A stretch of 6,790 nucleotides of DNA from 2-12-FULL-41-16 sp964473715 (GTDB taxonomy: Bacteria; Patescibacteriota; Patescibacteriia; Magasanikbacterales; UBA922): assembly GCA_964473715.1 (NCBI GenBank), contig CAYYQC010000045.1, positions 1-6,790 on the forward strand, written 5' to 3'. A model generated the notes under the pieces. It did not search any database. It saw nothing but the letters and a program-made list of their open reading frames with translations, and had not been told where the DNA came from. Made by a program: the position numbers and the translations under genes. Positions 4,991-6,790 of this stretch are shown piece after piece; positions within the stretch are counted from its first letter, which is position 1; every line of letters starts with the position of its first letter.

Positions 4991-6790
4991 TAAAGCCGCT
5001 AATTGCGCCTTAAGAGCGCTTAATTTTGCTTCGGCATCAGCCAATTTTTTGCGTTCACCGTCAATAACCGTAGGTGGCGCATTATTTACAAATTCCGTAT
5101 TACTCAATTTTTTATTCATTGATTCTACGTATGGAGCAACGGTAGCGATTTCTTTTTCCAAGCGGGTTTTTTCTTTAGCAACATCAACGGCACCGGCAAA
5201 ATCCAAGTAAACTGAATTATCCCCTTGTACAAAACCGACTGATTGGGCTGGCTTTGGATTAACAAAATCCACTTCTTCTAAACGAGCTAAATTTTTAAAT
5301 ACTTCCAAATTATTTTGATACAAAAGTGGACCGTATTTGGCAGTTGAAGTTACATACGCTTTTATTTTTTTCACCGGCTCAATTCCATTCTCCGCGCGCA
5401 AGGTGCGAATTTGAGTAATGGCTGATTGCAATTCAGCAAAATCTTTTTCTGCGTCAGTCGGAGAATTATTTTCAAAAAAATAATCATGACCAAAACTATA
5501 GGGAGTTGGCCACTTTTCCACTATAAGCATGGTGTTTTTTCCGTATACATTTTCCCAAATTGTTTCAGTCACAAAAGGCATGAACGGATGCCACAATTTT
5601 AAGATTGTATTCAAAACATAATTCAAAATATCACTTTTTCCACCCTCAACTTTGGCAACTTCCAAATACCAATCGGCCAATTCGTTCCATGTAAAATCTC
5701 GCAAAACATCACCAGCATACGAAAAATTATTTTTCTCAAAACTTTCGGTTACACTGCGGCGAGTACGTTCTAATCTGTCCAAAATCCAAGAATCAGCTAA
5801 AGTTTTTGTACTATTTTTAGGTAATACAAAATCAACTTTTGGGTTTTCAATATTAAGCAAAGTAAACCGAGAAATATTCCACAATTTATTGGTAAAATTT
5901 CTAAACCCAGCAATTTTTTCTTCAGAAAGTTTTACATCATTGCCAGGAGTGCTACCAAGAAGCAATGAAAGCCGCGTGGCATCAGTACCATACTTAGCGA
6001 TCATGTCGAGCGGATCAATAATATTACCCAATGATTTACTCATTTTTCTCCCTTGTTCATCACGAACAAGACCATGCAAATACACCGTCTTAAACGGTAC
6101 TTCACCCAAGGTATAAGTAGTCATGAGAATCATCCGCGCCACCCAGAAGAACAGGATGTCGTAGCCAGTTTCTAAAACTGAAGTTGGGTGATACCGTTTA
6201 AAATCTTCTAATTTACCCGGCCAGCCAAGTGCAGAAAAAGTCCAAAGTCCTGCCGAAAACCAAGTATCCAAACTATCCGGGTCTTGAGTCCAACCGTCAC
6301 CTTCTGGCGCATTTACACCACAATACATTTCTGTGCCTTTATACCACACTGGAATCTGATGTCCAAACCAAATTTGGCGCGAAATACACCAATCGCGCAA
6401 ATTATCAATCCAATGGAAATAAGTTTTGTTAAAACGATCAGGAACAATTTCAATATTGTTATTGCGAACAACTTCTTGCATCATTTCTTTAAGCGATAAT
6501 TCACGGCCAGCAAAAATACCGCGACCAGCTACTTTTTTATTAACATCAATAAACCACTGAGTTTTTGGTAATGGTTCTACCACATCTTTGAAGCGATCAG
6601 AAGTCCCAACATTTTGAACTGTATCTTCTTCTTTTTCCAACAAACCTTCGTTACTTAACCATTGAACAACTTTTGTACGCGCTTCTTCTATAAAAAGCCC
6701 GACGTACTCTGACCCAGCATTGGCAGTCATTTTTCCATCTTCGCCAATCACCTGAATGAGCCCAATATCATTGCCGAGTGCTTTTTGACG
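4988..6790 (-). CDS. valS: Valyl-tRNA synthetase, C-terminal 600 residues (5' end outside window)
   Basis: Class I aminoacyl-tRNA synthetase that charges tRNA-Val with valine in the cytoplasm. The frame is open to the right window edge, so the gene is partial. About 270-300 N-terminal residues, including the HIGH motif, are missing given a usual length near 880. Visible residue 1 lies near the end of the CP1 editing domain (VIGEDGKMT). The ValRS signature DWCISRQIWFGHQIPVWY is at residues 133-150, DSLDTWFSAGLW at about 172-183, and KMSKS at 249-253 (bases 6046-6032). The anticodon-binding helical domain follows, with HPFMPFVTETIWE. The tail, roughly residues 530-600, is the Lys/Glu-rich coiled-coil arm typical of ValRS. 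The paired CxxC zinc cysteines of some ValRS are not seen after the signature. It ends in TAA, one base before the lipoprotein ATG. The identification is secure. A GTG at 6751 is internal, not the start. Confidence 0.97.
   Translation of the reverse strand, partial: RQKALGNDIGLIQVIGEDGKMTANAGSEYVGLFIEEARTKVVQWLSNEGLLEKEEDTVQNVGTSDRFKDVVEPLPKTQWFIDVNKKVAGRGIFAGRELSLKEMMQEVVRNNNIEIVPDRFNKTYFHWIDNLRDWCISRQIWFGHQIPVWYKGTEMYCGVNAPEGDGWTQDPDSLDTWFSAGLWTFSALGWPGKLEDFKRYHPTSVLETGYDILFFWVARMILMTTYTLGEVPFKTVYLHGLVRDEQGRKMSKSLGNIIDPLDMIAKYGTDATRLSLLLGSTPGNDVKLSEEKIAGFRNFTNKLWNISRFTLLNIENPKVDFVLPKNSTKTLADSWILDRLERTRRSVTESFEKNNFSYAGDVLRDFTWNELADWYLEVAKVEGGKSDILNYVLNTILKLWHPFMPFVTETIWENVYGKNTMLIVEKWPTPYSFGHDYFFENNSPTDAEKDFAELQSAITQIRTLRAENGIEPVKKIKAYVTSTAKYGPLLYQNNLEVFKNLARLEEVDFVNPKPAQSVGFVQGDNSVYLDFAGAVDVAKEKTRLEKEIATVAPYVESMNKKLSNTEFVNNAPPTVIDGERKKLADAEAKLSALKAQLAAL

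Noticed and set aside
4987..4992. Perfect TATAAT at the valS/lipoprotein junction as a promoter
   Set aside because: Hexamers 17-18 bases upstream (TCTTAA, CTCTTA) do not resemble a -35 box, and transcription would start after the lipoprotein ATG. The match is a by-product of the TAATATG junction.
5652..6116. Plus-strand open frame of 154 codons opposite valS
   Set aside because: Antisense to the KMSKS and anticodon-domain coding region of valS; no independent support.
81..6790. Alternative genetic code (UGA as Gly or Trp)
   Set aside because: All genes are intact under the standard code and use normal Gly and Trp codons; the lack of TGA stops among six genes is not enough evidence.

Overview
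The window is a compact bacterial fragment with every recognisable gene on the minus strand, so it reads from right to left. The DNA is moderately AT-rich (about 38-40% GC in hand-counted lines of the synthetase genes, higher in the bactofilin gene), almost entirely coding, and has gaps between genes of 1 to 66 bases. The standard code suffices: the six visible stops are five TAA and one TAG. The compactness, the lack of Shine-Dalgarno sequences and the style of the bactofilin and synthetases fit a member of the Candidate Phyla Radiation (Patescibacteria, Parcubacteria-like). That placement is an inference of moderate to low confidence, made without a phylogeny.

Right part (6790 to 1679): the 3' two thirds of valS (valyl-tRNA synthetase, cut by the window edge), a small predicted lipoprotein, tyrS (tyrosyl-tRNA synthetase) and argS (arginyl-tRNA synthetase). 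The four genes are joined by three junctions of the same form, TAA-T-ATG, with no ribosome-binding sequence. They look like one transcript with coupled translation. Three tRNA-charging enzymes carry the obvious shared job; the lipoprotein is the misfit.

Left part (1678 to 1): a membrane histidine kinase with three transmembrane segments and no separate sensor domain, a bactofilin (polymer-forming beta-helical cytoskeletal protein), and the first 23 codons of a further gene that leaves the window. A possible extended -10 element just before the kinase ATG would give an almost leaderless message. A good sigma-70-type promoter lies between the kinase and the bactofilin, with a 7-bp inverted repeat over its -10 box. 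The left part could thus be a separate envelope or cell-shape unit, or could also be read through from the synthetase operon.

I see no mobile elements, CRISPR arrays, rRNA or tRNA genes, T-box leader or strong intrinsic terminator. No stretch longer than 300 bases is without a gene. Most of the window is ordinary housekeeping sequence. The points that merit a second look are the repeated stop-start junction, the orphan lipoprotein inside the synthetase operon, and the promoter architecture around the kinase and bactofilin.
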